A program made the translations under genes and the position numbers. A stretch of DNA of 64,000 nucleotides, taken from positions 10,798,001-10,862,000 of the forward strand of contig NC_053046.1 of assembly GCF_003473485.1 (NCBI RefSeq), in the 5' to 3' direction. The notes beneath the pieces are model-generated. The model had not been told where the DNA came from and did not search any database. It worked only from the letters and a program-made list of their open reading frames with translations. The stretch's first letter is position 1. Every line of letters starts with the position of its first letter. Shown piece by piece: positions 36,813 to 47,266 of this stretch. The DNA comes from Medicago truncatula (lineage: Eukaryota > Streptophyta > Magnoliopsida > Fabales > Fabaceae).

Positions 36813-37296
36813 GAGAATGCCAATATAGAGGGAAAGGATCTAGAGTTGCACTTTCATATTGATGTAAATTTGGACGGTTGGATCAAGATCGGATAAATCA
36901 TGATCATATTTTTTTGTTTTAAAATTATCTTGCAAAGTGTTGGGAAATGTGAAATTAAGAGAAAATTTTAGGATAACTCGGAGTATACTAAAAAAAAAGA
37001 GAACTCACAAATTTAATGGAGTTCGGCCCTCAATACCTACATCAACAATCTCACAACAAAATATTGTATTGTTTTAAACTCTCTTAAAGATACACAACTA
37101 CACAAGTCGCTAATAACTTTCAAAATTCAGTTATTGTGGTGAATTTAAAATTCAAACTAACTATTCATATTTATAAAAGTCTAAACTTTATTTTTCTATA
37201 CAATAAACTCGATGTGAGTTTTGAATGAGTAACTCACTTTGGCTAATATATTGATCCCAATACATGTGATATTTCTACTATTTCTATCAAATGTGA

Positions 37297-38073
37297 GATT
37301 TCTAACTCACATTTTTTTTTTTTTTTTTTTTTTTTGAGCAAAGGCAAAATTAATGCATTTCATTCAAGAACAAAGAGTACAAAGTTGAAGGTACACTATA
37401 AAAAAGATGGGGGCTAGGATGAGATAAGGAAGCTCTAGCTATACTATGAGCAACCCTATTAGCTTGCCTCCGAATATATGACACTTTAAAGTCGGTATTT
37501 GTAAACAAGAGACCTCTACATTGAGAAATAATGTCTCCAACTTCATTGAGGTGAGTGGAGGTAGTGTGAATGGCATCAGCAAGGGCCATACAATCTGTTT
37601 CAAAGCGGACAGTTTGAAATCCCAAAGAGAATGCCAATTTTATCGCCTCCGACAATGCAGTAGCTTCAGCTTCAAAAACAGTCATCGAGGATGGAAAAAA
37701 TGCAGATTTTGCCATTAAGAGTTGCCCCTCCGAATTTCGAAAACAGATTCCATATCCAACAATTGTATTATGGTGGAAAATTGCTGCGTCAACGTTGCAT
37801 TTTATCACACCGGGAGGCGGTTTAACCCAAGAGATGATGTGGTTCGAATTTTGTACCTGTGGTTTAGCTCTTTGCATACAAGTCCATTCGTGGAGTGTAT
37901 CCTTTGCTCGAGTAATAATAACTGTGGCTGGTGTATTGGAAGACTCCCAAAGTTTTGTGTTTCGACTCTTCCAAAGACTCCAGAGTAGCATAACGGCAAG
38001 TAGTTGTTGATGATTTGATAACCTGTCCAGAAAATCGAATAAAAAAGTGGTAAAATTGATTTCTAACTCACAT
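37297..38073 (-). mobile_element. 5'-truncated LINE insertion with poly(A) tail and 16-bp target duplication
   Basis: The insertion body is 37313-38057. Its 3' end is a run of about 23 T on the plus strand (37313-37335), i.e. a poly(A) tail of a minus-strand element. The 16-bp target duplication GATTTCTAACTCACAT is perfect at 37297-37312 and 38058-38073. Poly(A), a long duplication and 5' truncation are the signature of target-primed reverse transcription. Intact tail and duplication suggest a young insertion. Confidence 0.92.
37350..37991 (-). CDS. RNase H-like domain (RVT_3 type) of a truncated LINE, 213 aa open frame
   Basis: The open frame holds a plant LINE RNase H domain: IKCNVDAA (Asp68), VFEAEATAL (Glu107/109), RFETDCMAL (Asp133) and RRQANRVAHSIAR near 174-186. 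The three acidic catalytic positions are present; the last motif has His where many RNase H have Asp, which is usual in this plant group. The frame begins inside the 5'-truncated LINE at 37313-38057, so it lacks reverse transcriptase and any own promoter. It is an intact domain remnant, often mis-annotated as a host gene. Confidence 0.85.
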   Translation of the reverse strand: MLLWSLWKSRNTKLWESSNTPATVIITRAKDTLHEWTCMQRAKPQVQNSNHIISWVKPPPGVIKCNVDAAIFHHNTIVGYGICFRNSEGQLLMAKSAFFPSSMTVFEAEATALSEAIKLAFSLGFQTVRFETDCMALADAIHTTSTHLNEVGDIISQCRGLLFTNTDFKVSYIRRQANRVAHSIARASLSHPSPHLFYSVPSTLYSLFLNEMH

Positions 38074-38104
38074 TTGACACATCAATACATAGTCAGAATA
38101 TATA

Positions 38105-38299
38105 TTTTTTTAAAAACTCGGTATTCGGTTCAAGAACTGACTAATCCAAGGGGACAAATCCCACCACCTACTTGTGGGGCCCTGTTTAAAGCCAGAGCAA
38201 AGCTCCGTATGGACTTAGCCCAAAAAAATTGACACCAGAGGGGATCAAACTTGAGATGAGCACACTCCAAAATTCTAAGTTAACCACTAAGCCAACCCC
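38105..38299 (-). mobile_element. SINE (copy 1 of a local family)
   Basis: On the minus strand it starts with an A-box-like TTGGCTTAGTGGTTAAC, then AAGTTTGATCCCC (B box), and shares with 48206-48385 the core GAGCTTTGCTCTGGC and GTGGGATTGATCCC or GTGGGATTTGTCCC, ending with ACCGAATACCGAG before A-rich sequence (T-rich on the plus strand). Composition and order fit a tRNA-derived SINE. It lies just 31 bp beyond the LINE target duplication. Confidence 0.65.
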
Positions 38300-39727
38300 A
38301 AATAGGTTTATAGTTAGAAATTTAGAATATGAATCATTTGATTGAGATTTGATGATTGTGCTTGCTTAGCGACACAATAATGTTATAGTAAATTCCCACA
38401 ATGTGATTAAGATTGGATGATCTATTTTTTATTTTTTTTTACAAAAGATTGGATGTTCCATGATGATCTAATTTCGTGTTTTAGATTCATTCTGCAATAT
38501 TGAATCAAGTATGTACCGTTCGATTGAGATCGAATGGCTGAAATTGGCAGAATTGTGTGAATACTCTAACAACAAGGAATCAATGAGTCTAGAAAGGACG
38601 GAATTTTGATCTAGCAAGAGTTAATGCTATTGGTTACTACCATGGCTGCAAAATATCATGAATATGAAAATGGGGTCCCCTAAATTAAGAATGAGTACTG
38701 GGCACGTGAAGGGTAGGACCTATTAGGACATGCAGGGTAGCATTGTCATTTTCATTTTAATTTCAGTGACATGCAAGTTGGTAATTGCATGGTAAGGAAG
38801 CATAATAGCTCGCAACTTGCTTGTGGAAGGTTTCTTTCTGAAATTGAACTTTCAATAGTAGGATTGGAAATTAAGTGGTTCAATTTTATTTGCGGTACGT
38901 TTCTCTAAATCTGAATCACAAATTTTCTTTCATATGATATATATTTTTTTTGAAGGAAAAATATATATCAATATATGATAAGAGCAATGGTATATGGCAC
39001 CAAAGAATTTGTCTACAAATTGATATGGACCTTTTAAAAAATGGTTCAAAGATAGTAGCTGGTAAATTTATCAACATTTTGCTTAATGTTATTAAGAAAA
39101 CCTACATCATTGCAACTAATAACCACACAAATGAAATTTGATGTAGCATATTAGTTTATGAGGTGTGTCATTGTATCATGATCATATTAGAGGCACTGGT
39201 GGATTTAGGACCGTGATTTAGGTGGTTCAAACTTTTGAGTTCTTGAACTTTTTAAGCCAGTGGTGAAAACAAATTCACGGGGTTCAAAATGTAAAATAAG
39301 GTATATTTGCATTTTGTCTAAGGCTGTGTTTGGTAACACAAAAAAGCTAGCTTATAGTTTGTTGGATTAGCTTATAAGCTCGTTAGATGAAAATATGACG
39401 TGTTTAGTAACAAGCTTTTTTCATGAGCTTATAGCATTTTTTGAAAAGCTATTTCAAGTAGCTTTTTAGCTTATAGCTGGTAGCTTTTTATATTTTCTTC
39501 CAACTTTAACCCTATTAATTTAAATTAATTTTTTTTTAATTAAACAACTACGCATGTTCATCTTTATAACCGCTCCATTTTATATATATATATATATATG
39601 TATTTTTTTTAAGGAAATGCTTTATATTTTGCTATAACTAACCTGCCGTACACCACACAAAAAATAACTAGTCTTTTGTATGTTGTAAAAAGGATGTATG
39701 ATGTTTGTTTTCAAGTTTGGGGTATTT
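38300..39727. other. intergenic, no gene; degraded MITE near 39323-39500
   Basis: Between 39323 and 39500 the words GCTGTGTTTGGTAACA, GCTTATAAGC, GAGCTTATAGC and TAGCTTATAGC fit a common plant hAT-like MITE (repeated AGCTTATA). A TA microsatellite follows at about 39583-39600. Otherwise AT-rich sequence without ORFs of interest. Confidence 0.45.
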
Positions 39728-42521
39728 TGTAACACTCTGTTTTTCCAACTTGATTTTTTTTTTTTTTTTTTTTTTTATAGCATAAATCAGAGTAAAACAC
39801 CTTAAACGGAATGCTACACTTCTTTCAAACATAAATATAGCAATTTTACTATTATTTCAATCATTTCATAATATCAAAATTAAATCTCAATGCAGCGGAA
39901 AATATCTTAATAAAACATCATGTTGGCACGACGGCCTCAACTTAAACAACTTAATAAAAATCCAGTCTAAACAGTCTAAGACTCATGTGTACCACAACTA
40001 ACAGCAACTACTCTGCATCACCTGCAAGTTACCCATACGAAGGGCAACATTTCCAAGCAGAAGGGGTGAGATTCACAAACAATAATAATAGATATATAAA
40101 TCATCAACCGTATTTAACAACTTAAACTTCACCAATTTATAATAATAATTCTTCGTATAGTACTTCATTAAATCATCAATCAACTTCTAGTCAACATTAA
40201 TATCATATTCATCACATCATGTACATTCATCATATAACCACATAATCATCACCTCATAATAACATAGTTAACACAACATAATCATCATCTTATAATAATG
40301 TAAACAGCAACAAATCATCATAATAATATTCTTACTTCTTTAACTTTAGTAACACTTACTAATTCAACCAACAACGACGACAACGACAAGATTCTACAAC
40401 AACGACAACAACTCCCCCAACAACAACAACAACAACAGCTTAATCAACAACGTGAGAGTACACCACCTCTCATAACACAACAACGTAAGAGTACACCACC
40501 TCTTATAAAACAACAACAAAGTAAGAGTACACCACCTCTTACACAACACCTGACATAATCATTCACCAACAACAGCTACAACTACGACTTCAACAACAAC
40601 ACGGACGATGATGACAACATCGGCAATTTGCATAACATACTTATGACTTATTCGACAACGTACAACTCAACAACGCTTACAACTTAGTCCAACATTTACA
40701 TCTTAGTTAAGATTCAACAGCATCATAGGTAGCACATAGACATCTCAAGATATAACAATATCAAATGATAATCAACACAACTTAAACATCATATATAACT
40801 CCACATAATGCATTTGCAAATATACCACATCATTAACAACATCATTAATCATCTTAATTTCATCAATAATAGATATATAATTCATCAATTAAATCTAACA
40901 CCCTAAACATCAACAATGCTTCAATATACATATATATTTCATAATTAACAACATCATCAACACTGACAATTTCAACCAACAACAACGACTCATGCAACTA
41001 CTCAACGACTCCACTAAGACTCCTCAACAATGCGCATGCATGTGGTACCATATTCAGTGTCGTAGCCCTCACCGCTGTAGAATGGTTAAAGCATTCATTT
41101 TCAGGACATAAGTCCTCACCACTAAACACCACTTTGAGCAACTAGTGCTCCACCAATTTGAACGACAAGGCGTTCCAGAGCCGAAGCTCTCCCACTTTTA
41201 TGATTATGCAATGGACTCCACTTGTGTATATATTCATACAACTCAACAATGCATATATATGATATGACTTTCAACTCCACAATTCAACAACATGTATGAT
41301 TTAATTAAATGTAAACATACATCACAGTCATCAACAAATCATTATAGTCAATCCAACAATTTCAGAAAATATACAATTGATCACGATCATGCTCACACAA
41401 TCAAGTTCATTCATTTCTACCCCAAAGGCCAACTCATGAACTCATTAGCCCCTTTATACAAGGTTATTTCTTACCTAAAAACATCTCTAGATGGTTAGGA
41501 TAAAGTCCCTACACTTAGGAAGAAGTTTGGAAGCAATTGGAGCGAAGAAAAATGCATTTTAAAAGTTCCTGACCAGGCAAGATCGTAGCCCGATTTTTCC
41601 CCATCGTAGTACGATTCTTTTCGTGTTGAAACACCCCAAAACCTGGTCAAAATCGTAGCCCGATTTCTGCCCGACAGACAACATCAGATTTTCTAATCTT
41701 CACGTTTTCACGCGTAAAATCCAAACCGTTAACCCATTTTCGATGCCCTTTTCGCCTACACGCTCCTGACACTTAGCTCTATCATAATCTATAGAAAAAT
41801 TCAAGTTTCAACCACCCAAAAATCGATTTCCAGAACCTCATATAATTACTTATTTGCAAAACGTTTAGACGCCGATTTTTCAAACGAAAAATCCAAATTT
41901 CCATAAACCCAAACCCCAATACTGATTGGAAACTTAGTCTATGATTAACCTATAATCAGAACACCATCTGTACACAAATTCTATGAATTTTCTAATTAAT
42001 TAACAACTAGTTACAATTCTCAAAACCTAATTCCCAATTATCCAACCTAAGAACAACAACATGTTAAATCACAAATTCAGAATTTATACACTATGATTAC
42101 TGAATGTTAGTCTCACCCTTACCTTAATTCAGATGAACGAAGCTCTACGATCTCTCCGGTTCTTCACTTGGCTCTTCTCCTAGCTTTCTCTTGGTTTTTC
42201 TCCCAAAGGCTTGTTTTCTCCCCTTTTCTCCAAAACATTTTGTTTCACGTGAAAACTATTCTGACTTAGGTTTTCTCCTATTTATTCCCTCAGTCCTCTT
42301 TATCTTATTTCCACTTATTCCACTAAACTCTCTAAATTCTCAAAACAGCCCCCACAACTTAATCTTATTTTATTTTCAAATCTTATTCTATTAAATAATA
42401 AAATAACACTACTTAATAAAATAACGACACACCACATAATCTTTTAAATCACATAATCACTAAAAATAGACTCTTAAACTTAATAAAATAATGTAATAAA
42501 TAAATAGGGCGTTACATATTT
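39723..42521 (-). mobile_element. LTR-like element copy 3 (solo-LTR-like) with target duplication TATTT
   Basis: The element is 39728-42516 (2789 bp), flanked by TATTT at 39723-39727 and 42517-42521. Ends are TGTAACACTC and GGGCGTTACA. Its reverse complement matches copy 1 (1-925) over the terminal part and copy 2 (1591-5002) over the interior around 41700-41830 (GCCCTTTTCGCCTACACGCTC). No coding region exists. The interior contains many CAA/CAAC runs (40370-40440). The most economical reading is a solo LTR of the same retrotransposon family as copies 1 and 2, inserted in the opposite direction. Confidence 0.85.
40443..41190 (-). repeat. tandem and dispersed stem-loops inside LTR-like copy 3
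   Basis: Three tandem units of about 35 bases hold TAAGAG...CTCTTA type stems around the loop TACACCAC (40453-40472, 40486-40505, 40521-40542); the first unit has TGAGAG paired with CTCTCA, a compensated change. Further on, AGGAC-ATAA-GTCCT (41103-41116), GAGCA-ACTAG-TGCTC (41136-41150) and AGAGC-CGAA-GCTCT (41177-41190) follow the conserved block ATGCATGTGGTACC (41036-41049). Confidence 0.75.
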
Positions 42522-44739
42522 TGCACATAAGTGTAAAATTTCAGTGGGGTATTTGCAAAATGTCATGTTGACTAACAGAAAAATTTAGCGGAAGGGGTAA
42601 ATTGATTTACATTGTGCAATTTCAGAGGGTAATCGAAGTTTTGTTAATTTTAAAAGGATAATTGACGAAACTTACAATTTTAATTTTAAGAGATAATTGC
42701 CTATTTACTCATAACAAAATCCAATTTAATTTGGCATCGTTAGTTACTAATCATTTTCTGTTCTTGAGCCTAATGAAGTAAATTGGAACGACCGTTGATA
42801 GTGCTATATATTGGCATGCGTAAAGCTAAAAAGTATGTGTAAAGAAAGAAAGAAAGTGGAACCGTTGATGAAAAAGTGTTCCTTCCTTAGCTTGACAAGA
42901 TGCTACTAATGGCTAATGCTTTGAACTTGGACACCCACTAGGAGTAGGTGGTGCATTATGGAATCTTTGTTCCCCAAACACATGGGAAACGTTGAAGCCA
43001 ACATAAACATATAGTCCGTGTCATGAATCAACGTTGGCTCAAAAGTGAGAGAATTGCTTTTTTAACATCATTGTTTTCTAGAAACACATTAAAATTACCA
43101 AAAACACTTTAGCCGTAGAAAACCGGCGGTAGTTAGGTTTTTGGTCATTTCCATGTGTTTTTAGAAAACAATGGATGTCAAAAAAGCAAGCTTCCAAAAT
43201 GATATATTTTGGTTTTAATTAGATGTTTTGGGTTTGAATCCAATCTTGTAATACACCATGTTAAATTTCTAAAGAAATAATTTTACCACCTATTATTGTC
43301 CTATCAACTAGAGTATTAATCTATATAGTTGCGTGCAGATGATATCGAATTAAAAAAAAAAAAATCACATGCATTTCACTAAATAATTTTTTTTTATTGT
43401 TGTGACAATTAAGACCAATAGAAGTGAAAGTGATGGTTGATCACAAGGCAAACCTAAGAGCCAAATGACCCAAGCTAGGACTTAAAGACCTCAAAATTGT
43501 AAGTAAAAAAGGGCCTAAATATCATTTTGGTTACAAATATATAATACGATAAATTAGTTATAGATCTTCGGTTAACTTAGTTGATCAAGATAGGAGCCAC
43601 ATATCCTCCCTAGCCAAAGTTCAAAACTTTGACTCAACAAAATTTGATATTAACATTGTTTTAACCCATGTAATATAGATCATTTCTGGTTTTTCTCCTG
43701 TAAATTTTTTTTTTTGAATTTCATCTTTGTAATTTGAAGATTTTTTGATTTTAGACCTTCATGGAAAATTTCACCCCCTGTATTTTGAGCAAATTTAGAT
43801 TTACCCCCTTGTAATTTGAGAAAATTTCGATTTACCCCCTGCCATATCTTCGATTTTGTACGGTAAAAATTCATGAAGGTCCAAACCAAAAAACTTCAAA
43901 TTACAAGGACGAAATCCAAAAAAAAAATATTTTACAAGAAGTAAAAAAGGAAATGACCTATATTACAGAGAGTAAAACACTATTAACCATTCTTTATTTT
44001 ATTTTTACAAGTCTTATGTACTTTTATTTATATTAAAAAGTCACACTATAAAAATTTACTTTTGATTTCTAAATATGTTGGACTAGCACTGCTAGTGCAC
44101 GAGACATGATCAATGAACGATTTCTAGTTTTCTTTGTATGAGTGTGTATATGCAAAATGACAAATGGATGAACAAAATTCACATGGCAATGAGAGGAATC
44201 ATGAGGTCATAGTGGTGAGGCTATATGATTTATAAGAATTGATTTTTAATTTTATTTTGTGTAATTTATTTTTAAAGGTCTCACAATAAAATTTATTTGT
44301 GGTTCTACCCGGTTCGATAGATTAACCTTTGTAGTTGCATACAAAAGATACCTGATTCACACCAAAAAAGGTCACACTAAGTTTTTTTATTTTAGGTGTC
44401 TAAACATATTGAACACGTACTGCATAAGTGCATAGTATGATTGATGGTAGCAAGAGTTTCTTGTTTGCTTGATCCACTTTACTGCATAACATTGATTATT
44501 TGGATTCCAAAATTCCTTTGCCTACCAAACTTGACCAAAGATTTAGTTTTCTTGTATGTTATGATTCGAATCTTTGGAAGTGAATTAGTGGAAATAAGCA
44601 CCAGCTTTCGAACAAAAGAGTGCTGTCATGAGATCAGCTTTTAATCATGAGACCTGACATCATTACTCTTCATAAAGTGTAAACAGAAAATATCTCAAGC
44701 AATGGTGTAAGTTTTCATCATCATGCACTAAAAACACAT
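42522..44739. other. 5' flank of the BAHD gene, no other gene
   Basis: No coding sequence is seen. The sequence holds a foldback element at 43669-43967 (listed separately) and palindromic phrases around 43070-43180, where TTTTCTAGAAACACAT and its reverse complement recur about 100 bases apart. Confidence 0.45.
43669..43967. mobile_element. foldback MITE with TGTAATATAG terminal repeats
   Basis: The left end TGTAATATAGATCATTTC and the right end GAAATGACCTATATTACA are reverse complements apart from one or two changes. Internal phrases (TTTGTAATTTGAAG versus CTTCAAATTACAAGG) continue the pairing, so arms extend well over 80 bp. I did not find a clear target duplication. Confidence 0.65.
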
Positions 44740-44746
44740 TATATAA
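44740..44746 (+). promoter_or_regulatory. TATA box of the BAHD acyltransferase gene
   Basis: TATATAA in the context CATTATATAAGCATATG, 62 bases upstream of the ATG, gives a short leader of about 35 nt. Confidence 0.65.
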
Positions 44747-44807
44747 GCATATGCTCATGAACATTTTAAACATAAGCCTCAAGACAAACACAATCTTCCT
44801 TTGAAAA

Positions 44808-46184
44808 ATGTCACATATTCTCAATGATATTGCATCCCAAGAATATGAAAAATTTGAAGTAAAGTTCATTAAGAAAAGTGTTGTAAAAGCTCTCAATCAT
44901 TTTCCAAAGCCATTTTCAGTGATTAATCTCTCAAATCTTGATCTACTTTCTGGTCGTTTTCCAGTTACATACTTGTATTTCTACAAAAAACCAAAACTAG
45001 GTAACTTCAAATCTTTTGTTAACAATCTTAAAACTTCTCTAGCACAAATACTTAATCATTACTATCCCTTTGCTGGCCACATTGTTCAAAATCATAAAAC
45101 CGACGAACCTCAAATCATTTGTGACAACAATGGTTCATTAGTCATTGAAGCTCAAGTAAATGTTCCACTAAGAAATTTAGATTTTTATAATCTCAATGAA
45201 ACTCTTGAAGAAAAGATAGTCTCAATTGAACTAGATTTCCCTTTACAAATTCAGGTAACAGAATTTACTTGTGGTGGAATTTCAATAGCATTTACTTTTG
45301 ATCATGCATTAGGTGATGCAACTTCATTTGGTAAATTCATTTCATCTTGGTGTGAAATAGCGCAAAATAAACCGTTATCATGCATACCGAACCATAAAAG
45401 AAACCTTTGCGCGCGTTCGCCCCTCATATACCAACCTTATTTGGATCAAATTTTTATCAAATGCACCATGGAAGAGATACAAAATATGAAAATGAGTAAA
45501 AATATTTCACTTAAACGTCTTTATCATATCGATGCTTCGAGTATTAATATGCTGCAGAGGCTTGCTTCTGTTAATGGTATCAAGAGAACAAAGATTGAAG
45601 CTTTCTCTGCCTATGTATGGAAGAAAATGATAAACACAGTTGATCAAAAACTTTATAAAAAATGCAAGATGGGTTGGTTAGTAGATGGAAGAGAAAGAAT
45701 GAGTGTAAGCAAAAATTCAATGTCGAATTACATCGGTAATGTATTGTCTTTGGCTTTCGGTGAGGCAAGGATTCAAGAATTGAAGGAAGGTTCATTATCA
45801 GACATTGGTGAAATAGTTCATGATGCAATTTCAAAGGTTAGTAATGAGGAACATTATTTGGATTTGATTGATTGGATTGAGTTTCATAGGCCAGGTTTGA
45901 TGCTTGCAAAGGCGGTGTTAGGACAGGATGATGGACCTGTCTTGGTGGTTTCTTCAGGACAAAGGTTTCCTGTTAGTGAAGTTGATTTGGGATTTGGAAG
46001 TCCATTGTTAGGGACAGTGTATACCTCAATTGAAAGGGTTGGTGTTGGTTATATGAATCAAAGGCAAAGTGGCAAGGGTGATGGTTCATGGACTGTTTCA
46101 GCTATATTGTGGCCTGAATTAGTAGATGCTTTGAAGGATGATCCAATTTTTCAGCCCATGACTGCTTCTTATCTACAGCTTTAG
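44808..46184 (+). CDS. BAHD acyltransferase, single exon, 458 aa
   Basis: BAHD enzymes move an acyl group from an acyl-CoA to an alcohol or amine, usually in the cytosol, making esters and amides of specialised metabolism or wall/cutin precursors. The catalytic HxxxD motif is HALGD (His166, Asp170) in the context FTFDHALGDATSFG. The second family motif is DLGFG (393-397) rather than the common DFGWG, within SEVDLGFGSPLLG. Other landmarks: LSNLDLL near 41-47, YYPFAGH at 85-91, and GWLVDGRERM near 289-298. Length is typical and there is no intron. The first ATG is used, 62 bp from a TATA box. Sequence flavour recalls the coniferyl-alcohol/hydroxycinnamoyl-type BAHDs, but the substrate cannot be called. 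No neighbouring pathway genes are present. Confidence 0.93.
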   Translation: MSHILNDIASQEYEKFEVKFIKKSVVKALNHFPKPFSVINLSNLDLLSGRFPVTYLYFYKKPKLGNFKSFVNNLKTSLAQILNHYYPFAGHIVQNHKTDEPQIICDNNGSLVIEAQVNVPLRNLDFYNLNETLEEKIVSIELDFPLQIQVTEFTCGGISIAFTFDHALGDATSFGKFISSWCEIAQNKPLSCIPNHKRNLCARSPLIYQPYLDQIFIKCTMEEIQNMKMSKNISLKRLYHIDASSINMLQRLASVNGIKRTKIEAFSAYVWKKMINTVDQKLYKKCKMGWLVDGRERMSVSKNSMSNYIGNVLSLAFGEARIQELKEGSLSDIGEIVHDAISKVSNEEHYLDLIDWIEFHRPGLMLAKAVLGQDDGPVLVVSSGQRFPVSEVDLGFGSPLLGTVYTSIERVGVGYMNQRQSGKGDGSWTVSAILWPELVDALKDDPIFQPMTASYLQL

Positions 46185-46710
46185 TACAATGCATATGTAG
46201 CATCAACACTTCGAATTGAAGGTGTGTCCGATACATGTGTTTACATTCAATTATTACGTATTCTCAAGTTATTGCAAGTGTTGTTATTAACGTGTCAGTG
46301 TCGTGTTCTATACTTGTGGCTGTATCAGTGGTTCGTAGCAGTGCAATGTCATTTATGTATCTTTTGTTGGTAGTAGTAGTATATTAGTTATGGTGAACCT
46401 GAATCCTTAAAATTGTATTTATGTTTATTTTGACGGAGACATGTCCATAATTATTAGATATAAAAGTTAGTTATAGTATTTAGTTAAATCAATAAATTGA
46501 ACAACATCTTATATGTTAACATTTGCATCAATACATTAGTTAAAAAATAAGGTCAAAGTAAGTTTTGTGAATAATGTACATTGTCAGAGAATCTTCATGA
46601 TACATTCCGATGAATGGATTCGCGTGCAGAAGCAGAATAACTCATGTCTTGATCTCCTATCTAGTGTTGATTATTCCTTGCTTTGCTGACCTAGCCAACC
46701 TCCTCGGACT
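46185..46710. other. 3' flank of the BAHD gene
   Basis: An AATAAA at 46491-46496 is a plausible poly(A) signal about 300 nt after the stop. Nothing else is recognised. Confidence 0.4.
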
Positions 46711-47266
46711 TAGACATGGCAACAATACCTGTCCCCATGGGTACCCGCCCAAACCCACCTCGATTTGACGGGTTTTCCCCATTTTGACTGGATTTGGGTT
46801 TTCTCCGATTTCAAAACACGGGTATAGGACGGGTAACGGGGTTATATGTACCCACCCCGAACCCATACCCGTCCCAAATATAAAAATAAAAATAAAAAAT
46901 ATTTCTTTACCCCTTTTTATATAAATAGAAACACAACCTTAGATCATGTTATGTTATTTAGTTTAATAATCCCCATGTTATAAAAATTGCCTTTGATTTT
47001 TAAAGGAGCAACCAAATCATTATGTTAAAGAAATGTTAAAGGGAACATAATGCTTTACAAAATTGTCACTGGCGTTGAAAAAAAAAAATATTAAAAAATA
47101 ATTCACTACGGGTACGGGGATGGGATCCTCGAACCTATTGGGGACGGGGATGGGGTTCGATTTCTCATCCTCGTTGGGTATGAGTATGGTAACGGGTAAG
47201 TATATGATAATAGGATATGGGGATGGGGAGGTAAAAACCGTCCCCACCCCGCCCCATTGTCATGCC
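46711..47266. mobile_element. hAT-like non-autonomous element, copy A
   Basis: The left end TAGACATGGCAACAATACC and the right end CCCCATTGTCATG(CC) are imperfect inverted repeats, and CTCGGACT flanks both sides (46703-46710 and 47266-47273), an 8-bp duplication as in hAT elements; one or two terminal bases overlap ambiguously with the duplication. The termini are rich in GGGTACCCG and GGGGATGGGG motifs. It has no intact ORF. The left arm matches the reverse complement of the right arm of 58054-58934. Confidence 0.75.

Noticed and set aside
37521-38010. Several ORFs opposite or overlapping the LINE RNase H frame
   Set aside because: They are shadows; the minus frame alone carries the ordered RNase H motifs.
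39757-39777. T-run as a poly(A) tail of a retroposon
   Set aside because: It lies inside the terminal region of LTR-like copy 3, with no target duplication around it; it is a homopolymer expansion.
45580-45834. 84-aa minus-strand ORF within the BAHD gene
   Set aside because: Antisense shadow of a strongly supported coding sequence.
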